Source: Clostridiaceae bacterium (GTDB taxonomy: Bacteria; Bacillota; Clostridia; DSM-8532). From it: a stretch of DNA of 51,052 bases. Made by a program: the position numbers and the translations under genes. The notes below the pieces were generated by a model that did no database searches, was not told the origin of the DNA, and worked only from the letters and a program-made list of their open reading frames with translations. This document shows, one piece after another, positions 17,893-25,249 of the stretch; within the stretch, counting starts at the first letter, position 1, and every line of letters begins with the position of its first letter. Location of the stretch: the NCBI GenBank assembly GCA_012728015.1, contig JAAYFY010000032.1:1-51052 (forward strand), in the 5' to 3' direction.

Positions 17893-17924
17893 AAACTGCA
17901 TACCCTCGGGTATGCAGTTTTTTT
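17893..17924. terminator. Strong hairpin terminator upstream of trmB
   Basis: AAACTGCATACC, loop CTCG, GGTATGCAGTTT, then more T to 17924. It is symmetric enough to work in both directions: for the SGNH hydrolase transcript on plus, and originally perhaps for a minus-strand gene. It isolates the trmB promoter 40 bases further on. Confidence 0.85.
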
Positions 17925-17962
17925 ACGCCATAAGGCTGGGTCGCAGCACCATTATTTCAGTC

Positions 17963-17991
17963 TTGACAAGCTGTTAGGGATCATGTATAAA
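17963..17991 (+). promoter_or_regulatory. Promoter of trmB-lysA
   Basis: TTGACA (17963-17968), 17-base spacer, TATAAA (17986-17991): nearly perfect for sigma-A. Confidence 0.85.
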
Positions 17992-18008
17992 TTAGTGGTA
18001 GCAACTAA
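17992..18008 (+). promoter_or_regulatory. Candidate operator for the TrmB-type regulator
   Basis: TTAGT and ACTAA, separated by seven bases, form a dyad directly after the -10 box. Its position would suit autoregulation by the TrmB-type protein encoded next. Inference only. Confidence 0.4.
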
Positions 18009-18031
18009 AACAACCATAAGGAGTACTGATT

Positions 18032-18730
18032 GTGACACTGATAGAATGCCTGATGAAAACCGGGCTTACCCGCCATGAATCAGAGCTGTATGTGGCCCTT
18101 TGCAGGGAAGGGGAGATGAACGGCTATGAAGCCGCAAAGGCCACCGGAATCCCCCGCGCAAACGCCTACCAGGCCCTGTCAAGCCTGGCCGACAAGGGCG
18201 GAGCGTATATAATCGAAGGGCCGGTTCTTCGCTATGCGGCGGTACCGGTGGAGGAATACTGCAGCAATGTCCTTTTCCATATGAAATCAGCCCTGGATCA
18301 GATAAAGAGGGAATGCCCCAGGGGGAAGCCGCAGCACGAGCCTTATATTACCATTACGGGCTTCAGGCACATCGTGGATAAGATGAAAAATATGATAAGA
18401 CAGGCCAGGGAGAGGGTTTATGTATCCCTTTCCGAGAAAGAGATAGCCTATGTTCGTGAGGAATTGTTGGATGCCATAGGGCGGGGTCTTAAGGTTGTAG
18501 CCATAACCTCTGCCGGCGTTGAGATGGAGGGGGCAACCCTTTATACCATCCAGAAAAAACCTGGCCCGATCAGGATCATCGTGGATTCTACCCAGGTGCT
18601 TACCGGGGAAATATCGGGCCTTGACGATGACAGCTGCCTGTATTCAAGAAATAAGCCGCTTGTTGAACTGATCAAGGATTCGCTGAAAAATGAAATATTA
18701 CTTTCGAGTACTGGAGGTCGCAGCCAATGA
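18032..18730 (+). CDS. TrmB-family transcriptional regulator
   Basis: An N-terminal winged helix (residues 1-70: GLTRHESELYVAL, then GIPRANAYQALSSLADKGG as recognition helix) is followed by a C-terminal phospholipase-D-like ligand domain (about 110-230) typical of TrmB regulators. In the family this domain senses sugars, but the partner here is lysA. GTG 18032 has AAGGAG about nine bases upstream. The stop overlaps the lysA start (ATGA), so both are one transcript from a consensus promoter. It may control lysA and itself in response to lysine or diaminopimelate (inference). Confidence 0.82.
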   Translation: MTLIECLMKTGLTRHESELYVALCREGEMNGYEAAKATGIPRANAYQALSSLADKGGAYIIEGPVLRYAAVPVEEYCSNVLFHMKSALDQIKRECPRGKPQHEPYITITGFRHIVDKMKNMIRQARERVYVSLSEKEIAYVREELLDAIGRGLKVVAITSAGVEMEGATLYTIQKKPGPIRIIVDSTQVLTGEISGLDDDSCLYSRNKPLVELIKDSLKNEILLSSTGGRSQ

Positions 18731-19971
18731 ATCAAATACTCAAGGATCACTTTCTGAACAGGATTGACGTGGAGGGTCTTGTAAAAAAATACGGGAGCCC
18801 GCTGTATGTCTATGACGAAAAAACGCTAAGAGAGAGAGTCAGGGAGGTAGTAAACCTGCTGCAGTACCCCTGGTTCGGAGCAAGCTGTTCCATAAAGTCC
18901 AATTCCAACCTGTACCTTCTTCAAATCGTGAGAGAGGAGGGCATGGAGGCCGACGCCATGTCCGCGGGCGAGGTATTCCTGCTGGAAAAGGCGGGATTTG
19001 ATGCTTCAAAGGTTTTCTATGTAGGCAACAACGTATCGGCCCAGGAGATGAAATACGTTCTGGACAGGGGTATACTGGTCAGCGTGGATTCACTGTCGCA
19101 GCTGGAGCTGCTGGGCAGGATAAACCCCGGCGGAAGGGTGGCCTTAAGGTTCAATCCCGGAACCGGCGCCGGGCATCATGAAAAGGTGATCACCGCGGGG
19201 TCCAAAACAAAATTCGGAATCCAGGAAGATTTTATTGAGGATGCCAAGGCCATAGTTAGGAAATACGGCCTGAAGGTTGTGGGCATCAACCAGCATATAG
19301 GATCTCTTTACCTTGACGCGAAGCCTTTTCTGGACAGCGTAAAGGCATTGCTTCGCATAGCCGCTCAATTCGAGAACCTGGAATTTGTTGATTTTGGCGG
19401 AGGGTTTGGCATTCCCTATAAGAAATGCCACCGAGAGCCGCGCCTGGACCTTAAGGGTCTTGCCGAACAGCTTGCCCCGCTGCTCACAGGGTTCAGGGAA
19501 CAGTATGGCAAAGATCTCATGTTCAAGGTGGAGCCGGGCCGCTATCCTTTTGCCGAATGCGGCGCCATACTTGGCACAGTGCATGCGGTAAAGACCAACT
19601 ATGGCACGAAATATGCAGGGACGGACATCGGTTTCAATGTGCTGATGAGGCCTATGCTCTATGATTCCTACCATGAGATTGTGGTATTTAGGAACAATGA
19701 GATGCTTGATGTACAGGATAGAGAGAAGGTAACCATCGTAGGAAATATTTGCGAAAGCGGTGACATACTGGCCAGGGACCGGCTCATGCCCCCCATCCGC
19801 GAAGGGGATATAATAGGGATCCTGGACGCCGGGGCTTATGGCTATTCCATGTCCTCCAACTACAACCTGAGGTTTCGCCCCGCTGAAGTGCTCATAACCA
19901 TGGACGGCGACGCAAGGCTTATTCGGAGGCGGGATACCTTTGAGGACCTGTTGGCGGGATTTGAGTGTTAA
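18727..19971 (+). CDS. lysA: Diaminopimelate decarboxylase
   Basis: Converts meso-diaminopimelate to lysine with PLP, the last step of lysine synthesis. The alanine-racemase-type barrel carries the likely PLP Lys57 in CSIKSNSN, HIGS, DFGGGFGIPY and EPGRYPFAECG. The C-terminal domain has GNICESGDILA and DAGAYGYSMSSNYN. The 414 residues are normal. CSIKSNSN differs from the usual AxKAN, but the other motifs are standard; a related basic amino-acid decarboxylase cannot be fully excluded. It overlaps trmB. Confidence 0.85.
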   Translation: MNQILKDHFLNRIDVEGLVKKYGSPLYVYDEKTLRERVREVVNLLQYPWFGASCSIKSNSNLYLLQIVREEGMEADAMSAGEVFLLEKAGFDASKVFYVGNNVSAQEMKYVLDRGILVSVDSLSQLELLGRINPGGRVALRFNPGTGAGHHEKVITAGSKTKFGIQEDFIEDAKAIVRKYGLKVVGINQHIGSLYLDAKPFLDSVKALLRIAAQFENLEFVDFGGGFGIPYKKCHREPRLDLKGLAEQLAPLLTGFREQYGKDLMFKVEPGRYPFAECGAILGTVHAVKTNYGTKYAGTDIGFNVLMRPMLYDSYHEIVVFRNNEMLDVQDREKVTIVGNICESGDILARDRLMPPIREGDIIGILDAGAYGYSMSSNYNLRFRPAEVLITMDGDARLIRRRDTFEDLLAGFEC

Positions 19972-20046
19972 AGCTGTGGTTTTAGCATATTTTGCTTCAC
20001 GTCTGCCCAAGATAAGGATGAATATCTATCCTGGGGAAGGGTATCC

Positions 20047-21186
20047 ATGGCGGAAGACATAAAAAAGGCAAGAACAGGACTGATAATGATCACCTACGCC
20101 GTATTACTGCTTGCCGGGCTGTTTAACCTGGGAAGCCTGATATCCTTTATCGGCAAAGTGATTTCGCTTATCAGTCCTTTTCTTTACGGCATAGCCATCG
20201 CCTATGTATTGAACCTTCTGATGCGGCTTTATGAAAGGCTTTTTTCCTTTATGGACAAAAGCAGGAGCCTTCCCGTGCGAAGGCTGAAAAGGCCGCTGTC
20301 AATCCTCTGTGTCTTTTTGACGCTGGCGGTCGTGATTGTGGCCTGGATGGTCCTTGCCATACCCCAGCTTTCATCAAGCGTGTCCGACATAGCCGCCGAT
20401 ATGCCCAAATATGTGGCCGATGTTGAGCGCTTCCTCAACCAGACCATTGAAGACCTGGGACTCAAGGGTGGATTCTGGCAGAATATTTCCCTCAACTGGA
20501 ACGAGATTGTGACTAAGGCCGGACAGGCCATTTCCACCGCCTTTCCGCGTATATTCGGCTTTACCAGGAATATAGCCGGGTTTATAGCCAGAATAGCCGC
20601 GGGAATACTGATCTCCATCTACCTGCTTGCGGCCAAGGAAAAACTCCTGTTCATCCTGAGAAAGCTGATGTACGCCTGGCTTCCCAAAAGACTCTGCAAC
20701 CGGCTTATTGATATATGTGCCGTGGCAAACCGCACTTTCAGGGGATACTTTTCCGGAATGATCATCAATTCGCTGATAGTGGGGGGCCTGGCTTTTGTCG
20801 GCATGGTTGCCCTGGGCATCCCCAACGCCTTTCTGCTTAGCATGGTATTGGCTGTTACCGGTATCATACCCATCATCGGGCCGCTTCTGGGATCAATCCT
20901 GAGTTTTATCATCGTGCTCCTGGTGGTTCCTAAAAAGGCGCTCCTGTATGCCATTTTGCTGCTGGTGATCCAGGAGCTGGACAGCCTACTGATCTATCCA
21001 AGGGTGGTGGGAAGGTCCATCGGATTAGGCGGGATATGGATTCTGTTCTCCCTCTTGCTTGGCGGGAGCTTATTTGGTATTATAGGTACCATAGCGGGAA
21101 TACCCGCATTTGCGGTGATCTGGACCGTGGTGAAGAAGCTTACGCACAACAGGCTCAGGAAAAAGGAGATTGTTATTGAGCCATAA
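20047..21186 (+). CDS. AI-2E family transporter (PerM/TqsA/YtvI-like permease)
   Basis: A polytopic inner-membrane protein of 379 residues with about eight hydrophobic segments: two near the N-terminus (about 12-65), one at 85-110, a soluble stretch, and a cluster at 180-360. The family conserves a PxxGxxxGS block, here IPIIGPLLGSILSF. Members have been linked to AI-2 export or Na+/H+ antiport, so the substrate is open. ATG 20047 follows GGGAAGGG. It lies 75 bases after lysA and may be cotranscribed with it. Confidence 0.82.
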   Translation: MAEDIKKARTGLIMITYAVLLLAGLFNLGSLISFIGKVISLISPFLYGIAIAYVLNLLMRLYERLFSFMDKSRSLPVRRLKRPLSILCVFLTLAVVIVAWMVLAIPQLSSSVSDIAADMPKYVADVERFLNQTIEDLGLKGGFWQNISLNWNEIVTKAGQAISTAFPRIFGFTRNIAGFIARIAAGILISIYLLAAKEKLLFILRKLMYAWLPKRLCNRLIDICAVANRTFRGYFSGMIINSLIVGGLAFVGMVALGIPNAFLLSMVLAVTGIIPIIGPLLGSILSFIIVLLVVPKKALLYAILLLVIQELDSLLIYPRVVGRSIGLGGIWILFSLLLGGSLFGIIGTIAGIPAFAVIWTVVKKLTHNRLRKKEIVIEP

Positions 21187-21351
21187 TACATGGTACGACA
21201 AGGGAAAGAAGTGGTAAGTATATATAGATTGAGGTGAACCCATTATGATTTACATCGTCTAACCAGGTAAAGGAGCGGAATCCCGTACAATGCGCACAAA
21301 AGATGAACAGGGATTAGTCCCTTGTAATCAACCAGGATCGGATGTGATAAA

Positions 21352-21819
21352 ATGAGGATCAAAACAGGAATTGCTGTCGCCATTATCATGGTTTTAGGTC
21401 TGGGCCTCCTGGGCTATTCTATCTTCACACAAACCCAGGTAAAGGCCTATTTGGATGAAGGACCCGGAAAGAGTTCGGCCAACTCCCCCGGAGGAGCCGG
21501 AACGGCAGAGGATGCAAATGAGTCCGACATCAGTGTATCGGACGCCGGGGAGAATGAAGAGCCAAGCCGTGCCGACGCCAGTGACGCCCAGGAGGAGGAC
21601 GGGATCATTACTGCTTCAGCCACATTTAACGGCAGGATTGACACCAACTTCATTGAATTGGAGATGGAGGATGGCACCATCCGGAGTTTCCAGCTCAGCG
21701 GTGCCCTAAGGGAAAGCTTCGATGATTATGGATTTGAGCCGGGGGACAGAGTGCGGATAAGCTACCGTGAGAGGGAAGAGCAGAATCCACTAATAGAAAA
21801 AATCGAAGAGATGGAGTAA
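21352..21819 (+). CDS. Membrane-anchored protein with acidic linker, function unknown
   Basis: Residues 1-25 form an uncleaved signal anchor (VAIIMVLGLGLLGYSIF). An acidic, Ser/Ala/Glu-rich disordered linker follows (about 35-85), then a small beta-rich C-terminal domain of 65 residues facing outside. No family is recognised; the last part resembles short OB-like domains (FNGRIDTNFIELEMEDG). ATG 21352 overlaps the stop of a 21-codon frame starting at 21290, so translation might be coupled. The ribosome site in front of 21352 is weak. Confidence 0.65.
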   Translation: MRIKTGIAVAIIMVLGLGLLGYSIFTQTQVKAYLDEGPGKSSANSPGGAGTAEDANESDISVSDAGENEEPSRADASDAQEEDGIITASATFNGRIDTNFIELEMEDGTIRSFQLSGALRESFDDYGFEPGDRVRISYREREEQNPLIEKIEEME

Positions 21820-21830
21820 ACCTGCAAACA

Positions 21831-21860
21831 AAAAAGACCCATCCAAAGGATGGGTCTTTT
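21831..21860. terminator. Terminator shared by the anchored protein gene and tRNA-Leu
   Basis: AAAGACCCATCC, loop AAA, GGATGGGTCTTT; A/T runs on both sides allow both directions. On the minus strand it follows the tRNA CCA directly. Confidence 0.85.
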
Positions 21861-21942
21861 GGTGCGGTCGACCGGACTTGAACCGGTACGCTTGCGCATA
21901 CGCCCCTCAAACGTACGTGTCTGCCAATTCCACCACGACCGC
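21860..21942 (-). tRNA. tRNA-Leu(GAG), CCA encoded
   Basis: The minus strand folds as a class II tRNA. The acceptor GCGGTCG/CGACCGC is followed by discriminator A and encoded CCA. The D-arm has the TTGGCAGAC type sequence of leucine tRNAs. The anticodon stem TACGT/GCGTA encloses TTGAGGG, anticodon GAG. A long variable arm with TGCGCAAGCG and the T-arm ACCGG-TTCAAGT-CCGGT follow. It has its own consensus promoter. Confidence 0.95.
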
Positions 21943-21977
21943 ATGTCGCATATGGACGCCATTTCGGCGCAAATTTT

Positions 21978-22006
21978 ATTATACAGACATCCACAGGCCG
22001 TGTCAA
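21978..22006 (-). promoter_or_regulatory. Perfect sigma-A promoter of tRNA-Leu
   Basis: Minus strand TTGACA (22006-22001), 17 bases, TATAAT (21983-21978): full consensus, as expected for a stable RNA gene. Confidence 0.92.
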
Positions 22007-22154
22007 CATCAAATTAAGTTTGGTGGAGAGAATCATCCTCCAATATGGTAATATAGTCATAAGAAAGTGTATGAATTTGACTCCTATAAAACACCGTTAT
22101 GGTATAATTAATCTGTTTTATGCCAACATGGAATAAAGGACAGAGGTGTGTCTA

Positions 22155-23003
22155 ATGGCCGATGAACCTATTTTTGAAAGGCTGCCGGGAGAAGAATACC
22201 AAGACAACCGAAGCCGGTTGGCCATATTTTTCGGGGTGCTGTACAGAAAGTTCTGGAGATTGATAACCGTAAACCTTATGTTTATGGTCTTTAACGCGCC
22301 CGCCATTATCTTCTCGTATTTTTTGAGTGTATACCTGGTTATTCTTTTCATACCTGAGGCAGCGGCCATTCAAATGGATGAAATCAGGCTGATGGTGTTC
22401 GACAGCGGATTTCCAACAGTCATGTTTTTCATGGCCGTTCCCATCATCACCGTGGGGCCTGCCCAGGCCGGCCTGACTTATCTGCTGCGGTGCTATTCCT
22501 ATGAGAGGCCCACTTTTACCTGGTTGGACTTCAAGGATAAGATGAAGGAAAACCTGAAACAGGGCATTGCGGTGAGCTTCATCAACCTTTTCCTGCTGCT
22601 CTTTTTGATCCTTGACTTATACCTGTATCCCAGGGTTTCGGATGGCGGCGCGCTGTTTTCCATTGCCAACGGGCTTATAATCGTAATGTTTATCCTGTTC
22701 CTGATGGCTTCTTTGTACATCTATCCCATGATGGTTACCTATGAGCTGAGGATCAGGGATCTGTACAAGAATGCGGTGTTGTTTGCCCTGGCCCGTTTTG
22801 TGCCCAATCTGGCCATCCTGTTCCTGTGTTTGCTTGTGATCATCGGACCTACGATAATACTCTTCCTCACGTCCAATGGCATTGTACTGTTGTTTACCTA
22901 CCTGCTCTATGCCTGCTTCGGATTCACCCTGCCCGGGCTGATCATCAATTTCCTTGTGAATCCTGTAATGGACAAACACCTGAACAGGAAGGAGCAGGGA
23001 TAA
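22155..23003 (+). CDS. DUF624 (YesL-like) membrane protein
   Basis: A 282-residue polytopic membrane protein with about six hydrophobic segments: near 35-65, 85-115, 135-160, 165-195, 210-240 and 240-265. The conserved start of the family is visible in FWRLITVNLMFMVFNAPA and VGPAQAGLTYLLRCY. DUF624 proteins often accompany sugar ABC transporters in Bacillota, but none is here; the function is unknown. ATG 22155 follows GAGGTG at six bases; GTG 22146 is less likely. A convergent terminator separates it from dapB. Confidence 0.8.
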   Translation: MADEPIFERLPGEEYQDNRSRLAIFFGVLYRKFWRLITVNLMFMVFNAPAIIFSYFLSVYLVILFIPEAAAIQMDEIRLMVFDSGFPTVMFFMAVPIITVGPAQAGLTYLLRCYSYERPTFTWLDFKDKMKENLKQGIAVSFINLFLLLFLILDLYLYPRVSDGGALFSIANGLIIVMFILFLMASLYIYPMMVTYELRIRDLYKNAVLFALARFVPNLAILFLCLLVIIGPTIILFLTSNGIVLLFTYLLYACFGFTLPGLIINFLVNPVMDKHLNRKEQG

Positions 23004-23063
23004 GAAAGCGCGGGAACGTAAGGAACAATAACCATCAGAAAAGAATGAACAGGAATAATGCGA

Positions 23064-23096
23064 AGAAAAAAGCTGCTGGGCGACCGGCAGCTTTTA
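23064..23096. terminator. Convergent terminator between the DUF624 gene and dapB
   Basis: AAAAAAGCTGC, loop of about ten bases, GCAGCTTTT. Runs of A before and T after make it usable from both sides. Confidence 0.75.
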
Positions 23097-23098
23097 AA

Positions 23099-23860
23099 CT
23101 AGCATTCCTCAAATATATCCTGCATTCTGTAGAATCCGGGTTCCTTTCCGTACAGGAATGTTGCCGCTTTAAGGGCACCTTCGGCAAACAGTCTCCTGGA
23201 CAGGGAGGTGTGCTTGATTTCCAACAGCTCATCATTGCCTGCGAACAGGACGGTATGCTCGCCTGTGATGGTGCCTCCCCGGATGGCGTGGATGCCCACC
23301 TCGTCCCTGGTGCGTTTTTGGTTGCTGGAGTGCCTGTCGTAGACATACTTCAGATGATTAGGGGCAATGGCCGCGTTTATGGCGTCAGCAATCGCAAGGG
23401 CCGTGCCGCTGGGGGCGTCGACCTTCTGGTTATGGTGCTTCTCGATTATCTCTATGTCAAAGGAACCGTAAAGGGTTTTTGCGGCCATCCTGACCAGTTG
23501 GATAAGCAGGTTTACACCCAGTGACATATTGGCCGAGAGAAGCACCGGGATCTCTGAACCGGCCTTTTCAATTATCTCTTTCTGCTCCTGGGAGAATCCG
23601 GTGGTGGCTATGACGATGGGAAGCTTCTTTTCCATGGCGTATCCCAGTATTCTGCCAAGAGAGCTGGGGCGTGAAAAATCGATGATCAGATCGATTTTTT
23701 CCCTGATGTCGGCAGTGTCTGTATATACCGGGAACGGGGCGTTTTCGTTGGGGCAGATATCCAGCCCGGCCACTATGGCAAGATCATTGCGGAATCTTGC
23801 GCACTGGACTATGTTCTGACCCATCTTTCCGTTGCAGCCATTCAGCAGTATACTGATCAT
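23099..23860 (-). CDS. dapB: 4-hydroxy-tetrahydrodipicolinate reductase
   Basis: The second step of the diaminopimelate/lysine branch, using NAD(P)H. The N-terminal Rossmann motif is MISILLNGCNGKMGQ, and the active-site block is IEKHHNQKVDAPSGTA with the catalytic His and Lys. The length of 253 residues is typical. It follows dapA on the same strand with a gap of about 47 bases and is therefore under the same lysine riboswitch. Confidence 0.95.
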   Translation of the reverse strand: MISILLNGCNGKMGQNIVQCARFRNDLAIVAGLDICPNENAPFPVYTDTADIREKIDLIIDFSRPSSLGRILGYAMEKKLPIVIATTGFSQEQKEIIEKAGSEIPVLLSANMSLGVNLLIQLVRMAAKTLYGSFDIEIIEKHHNQKVDAPSGTALAIADAINAAIAPNHLKYVYDRHSSNQKRTRDEVGIHAIRGGTITGEHTVLFAGNDELLEIKHTSLSRRLFAEGALKAATFLYGKEPGFYRMQDIFEEC

Positions 23861-23907
23861 TTTATCAACCTCCGGCTATATATCAGGTAAGGTAACAGTA
23901 AGGCAAT

Positions 23908-24786
23908 TCATATCAGCCCGTATTCCTTCATCGCTTTCTTCAGTGTTTCCATGCCCTGCGGGCTTATGTCAACAAGGGGCATGCGGCAGCGTCCCACATC
24001 CATTCCCATCAGGTTCATGGCAGCCTTCACTGGGATTGGGTTGGTTTCACAGAACAACGCCTTTACCAGCGGGTCAAGCCTGAGCTGCATCCTGCGGCTG
24101 GTTTCCAGGTCGCCTTCCATAAAGGAAAGGACCAATTTATGTATATCGGCCGGAACGACATTGGCAGCGACCGAGATAACTCCCTTGCCGCCCAGGGCCA
24201 GCAGGGGCACGATGTTGCCGTCCTCGCCCGAGTACTGTACGAGGTTGTCGCCGCAGAGCCAGGCGGTTTCGGCCACCTGCATAAGGTTGCATTCCTTTAC
24301 GGCAACGATGTTGGGGATTTCTGAAAGGCGCTTTAAGGTTGAAGGGCTGATATTCAGATTGGTTCTTGAAGGAACATTGTAGAGGACGACGGGGATATCA
24401 ACACTCTCGGCTATGGCCTTGAAATGCTGGTAGAGTCCTTCCTGGGTGGTCTTATTGTAATAGGGCGTTACCGACAGGATAGAGTCTGCGCCTATGTCCT
24501 GGCAGTATTGGCTCAGCTTGATGGCGTGGCGGGTATCGTTGCTGCCGGCTCCCATCATGAGATGTACACGGTTTTTGATGCGCCCGGCGGCAAAGTGAAG
24601 AACCTTCATATGCTCCTCGTCCGGCATGGTGGATGCCTCTCCCGTGGTTCCGCAGATAAGTATGGCGTCGGTTCCCTCTTTGATCTGCCACTCTATCAGT
24701 TCCTCGAGTTTCCCATAGTCGATTCCATCCTCAGTAAACGGTGTGACAAGCGCTACACATGATCCGATGAATAATGGCTTTTTCAT
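23908..24786 (-). CDS. dapA: 4-hydroxy-tetrahydrodipicolinate synthase
   Basis: Condenses pyruvate with aspartate semialdehyde, the first step specific to lysine and diaminopimelate. A TIM-barrel class I aldolase: Schiff-base Lys164 in VAVKE, Tyr136 in YNVPSRT, and the GTTGE pyruvate loop at 46-50. The 292 residues are standard. ATG 24786 is used, with GGAG about eight bases upstream; an upstream in-frame codon at 24810 lies before that site. The riboswitch upstream points to control by lysine. Confidence 0.95.
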   Translation of the reverse strand: MKKPLFIGSCVALVTPFTEDGIDYGKLEELIEWQIKEGTDAILICGTTGEASTMPDEEHMKVLHFAAGRIKNRVHLMMGAGSNDTRHAIKLSQYCQDIGADSILSVTPYYNKTTQEGLYQHFKAIAESVDIPVVLYNVPSRTNLNISPSTLKRLSEIPNIVAVKECNLMQVAETAWLCGDNLVQYSGEDGNIVPLLALGGKGVISVAANVVPADIHKLVLSFMEGDLETSRRMQLRLDPLVKALFCETNPIPVKAAMNLMGMDVGRCRMPLVDISPQGMETLKKAMKEYGLI

Positions 24787-24823
24787 GTCAGGCACTCCTT
24801 CCTTTGGCAAGATGGGTGAGTTA

Positions 24824-24854
24824 TAAAAAAAGCTGTCGTTAAGTTAACGGCAGC
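24824..24854 (-). terminator. Riboswitch-controlled terminator in the dapA leader
   Basis: Minus strand GCTG-C-CGTTAA ... TTAACG-A-CAGC followed by seven T. It lies 40 bases after the aptamer and before the dapA ribosome site: attenuation by lysine. Confidence 0.75.
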
Positions 24855-24893
24855 ATATACTTTTGCTATTCAGCAAGAATATAACAATCTACC

Positions 24894-25060
24894 GATAGCT
24901 CTCCACTGCAAATGACCAGCGACAGTCGCAAGGCTGTTAACCCTGCAACCAGGCAGCAGATTTGACGGAATCATGCTCCTTCGGCAATTTCTCCTTTCTG
25001 CCGGGTTCATAGGGCCCGCCGCCCTCATCCGGATTACTCATAGAAAATGCGCCTCTATCT
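24894..25060 (-). ncRNA. Lysine riboswitch (L box) controlling dapA-dapB
   Basis: The minus-strand transcript contains the conserved core in order: AGATAGAGGCGC (25060-25049), an AGTAA internal loop, GAAAGGAGAAATTGCCGAAG, the CGACTGTCGC loop block, and closing GTGGAGAGCTATC. The 5' GATAG pairs with the 3' CTATC as P1. Family knowledge: lysine binding stabilises P1 and favours the downstream terminator, switching off lysine synthesis. A TATAAT -10 at 25070-25065 is just upstream with a weak -35, so the transcript would begin almost at the aptamer. Confidence 0.93.
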
Positions 25061-25183
25061 ATAGATTATATTCAGTTTTACAGATTCATTCCATACCCTT
25101 TAGGGGGACTGGCACAGACCAAAACCCATCACCCGGGGTATTTAATGCCGGGTTATCGTAAATATTATCACGATTTGGGTCCA

Positions 25184-25213
25184 TTGTCAAAGAACATTTT
25201 ATTATGATATAGT
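25184..25213 (+). promoter_or_regulatory. Promoter of ftsK/spoIIIE
   Basis: TTGTCA (25184-25189), 18-base spacer, TATAGT (25208-25213). It diverges from the dapA transcript. Confidence 0.65.
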
Positions 25214-25249
25214 TAAAGGGATGAATGGCTGAAAACCGGAGGTAATAAA

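Noticed and set aside
21290-21355. 21-codon frame overlapping the start of the anchored protein gene
   Set aside because: Its Shine-Dalgarno is too far from the ATG; kept only as a remark in that gene's entry.
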